Assembly: GCA_028865845.1 (NCBI GenBank)
Contig: JAGWJK010000351.1
Location: 1 to 5,653 of the forward strand
From: Rhizobiaceae bacterium
Lineage (GTDB): Bacteria > Pseudomonadota > Alphaproteobacteria > Rhizobiales > Rhizobiaceae
DNA: 5,653 nt
Direction: 5' to 3'
The translations under genes were made by a program, and so were the position numbers. Shown in pieces: positions 5,200 to 5,653 of the stretch; the stretch's first letter is position 1; every line of letters begins with the position of its first letter. The notes under the pieces are model-generated. The model had not been told where the DNA came from, did no database searches, and saw nothing but the letters and a program-made list of their open reading frames with translations.

Positions 5200-5653
5200 A
5201 CATGCGTCTTACGGCCACCTGCGCAATCGTCGTTTTTCTCGCTGGCTGCTCATCCCAGGCCCTCAGGGAAATCGGCAAGGCGCCTGCCATGAGCCCGATC
5301 GGCAGCGGCCTGCAATACGCGCAGACGCCGCAAATGGCGCAATATCCGAAGCGGCCCCACCAGGTCGCGCAGGGTTATTCGCTCTGGAACGATTCCCAGG
5401 CCGCCCTGTTCAAGGACTCGCGCGCACTCAACGTCGGCGATATCCTGACGGTCAATATCCAGATCAACGACAAGGCGAACTGGGACAACGAGACCAACCG
5501 CGATCGCACCAACAAGAGCGACATGAACTGGGATGCCAGCGCGACGATCTTCGGCTGGAAGCCGAGCACGACGGGCAACGCTACCTCCGGCTCCGATACC
5601 AGCACCGACGCCAAGGGCAAGATGCAGCGCTCCGAGCAGATCAACCTGCTCGT
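5196..5653 (+). CDS. flgH: FlgH, flagellar L-ring lipoprotein, N-terminal part
   Basis: FlgH is an outer-membrane lipoprotein that forms the L ring around the distal rod. The frame opens at ATG 5196 and runs off the right edge after 152 complete codons, roughly two thirds of the usual length. Residues 1-18 (MNMRLTATCAIVVFLAGC) form a lipoprotein signal with lipobox LAGC, so Cys18 should be lipidated and become the mature N-terminus. Downstream, YSLWNDSQAALFKDSRALNV and GDILTVNIQINDKANWDNET correspond to the SLW..., ALF.D.RA...GDI.TV.I... core of FlgH. It is followed by the Asn/Asp-rich stretch common in the family. AAGGA at 5185-5189 gives a good ribosome binding site inside motE, and the ATG overlaps the motE stop as ATGA. 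Rhizobial clusters usually continue with fliL and fliP, which are not visible here. Confidence 0.95.
   Translation, partial: MNMRLTATCAIVVFLAGCSSQALREIGKAPAMSPIGSGLQYAQTPQMAQYPKRPHQVAQGYSLWNDSQAALFKDSRALNVGDILTVNIQINDKANWDNETNRDRTNKSDMNWDASATIFGWKPSTTGNATSGSDTSTDAKGKMQRSEQINLL

Overview
The window is a stretch of the main flagellar gene cluster of an alphaproteobacterium, most probably a member of the Rhizobiaceae (Rhizobium, Agrobacterium or Sinorhizobium type). Two things point there: the gene order fliI - unnamed membrane protein - flgB - flgC - fliE - flgG - flgA - flgI - motE - flgH, and the presence of motE, a gene known from rhizobial motility clusters. The GC-rich third codon positions and the many long antisense open frames fit a GC-rich genome. 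The species cannot be settled from this sequence alone.

Layout, all on the + strand. Positions 1-264 hold the 3' end of fliI, the export ATPase. Positions 267-812 hold a 181-residue bitopic membrane protein with no assigned function. A 115-bp gap (813-927) carries a perfect 8-bp inverted repeat and several GCAAG repeats. Next come the rod and rod-base genes flgB (928-1329), flgC (1346-1765) and fliE (1762-2112). A second gap (2113-2210) carries another hairpin. It is followed by flgG (2211-2999, distal rod), flgA (3018-3536, P-ring chaperone), flgI (3533-4651, P ring), motE (4648-5199, chaperone for the periplasmic motor protein MotC) and the start of flgH (5196 to the window end, L-ring lipoprotein).

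The genes form one assembly line. FliI helps drive export of the axial proteins. FliE, FlgB, FlgC and FlgG build the rod from the MS ring outward. FlgA, FlgI and FlgH build the bushing through the peptidoglycan and outer membrane, and MotE serves the stator side. The last four genes are joined by three successive 4-bp ATGA stop/start overlaps, and flgC/fliE has a fourth, which indicates tight translational coupling. There is no mobile element, RNA gene, CRISPR array or sign of recent transfer. The least explained items are the unnamed protein after fliI and the two structured gaps.
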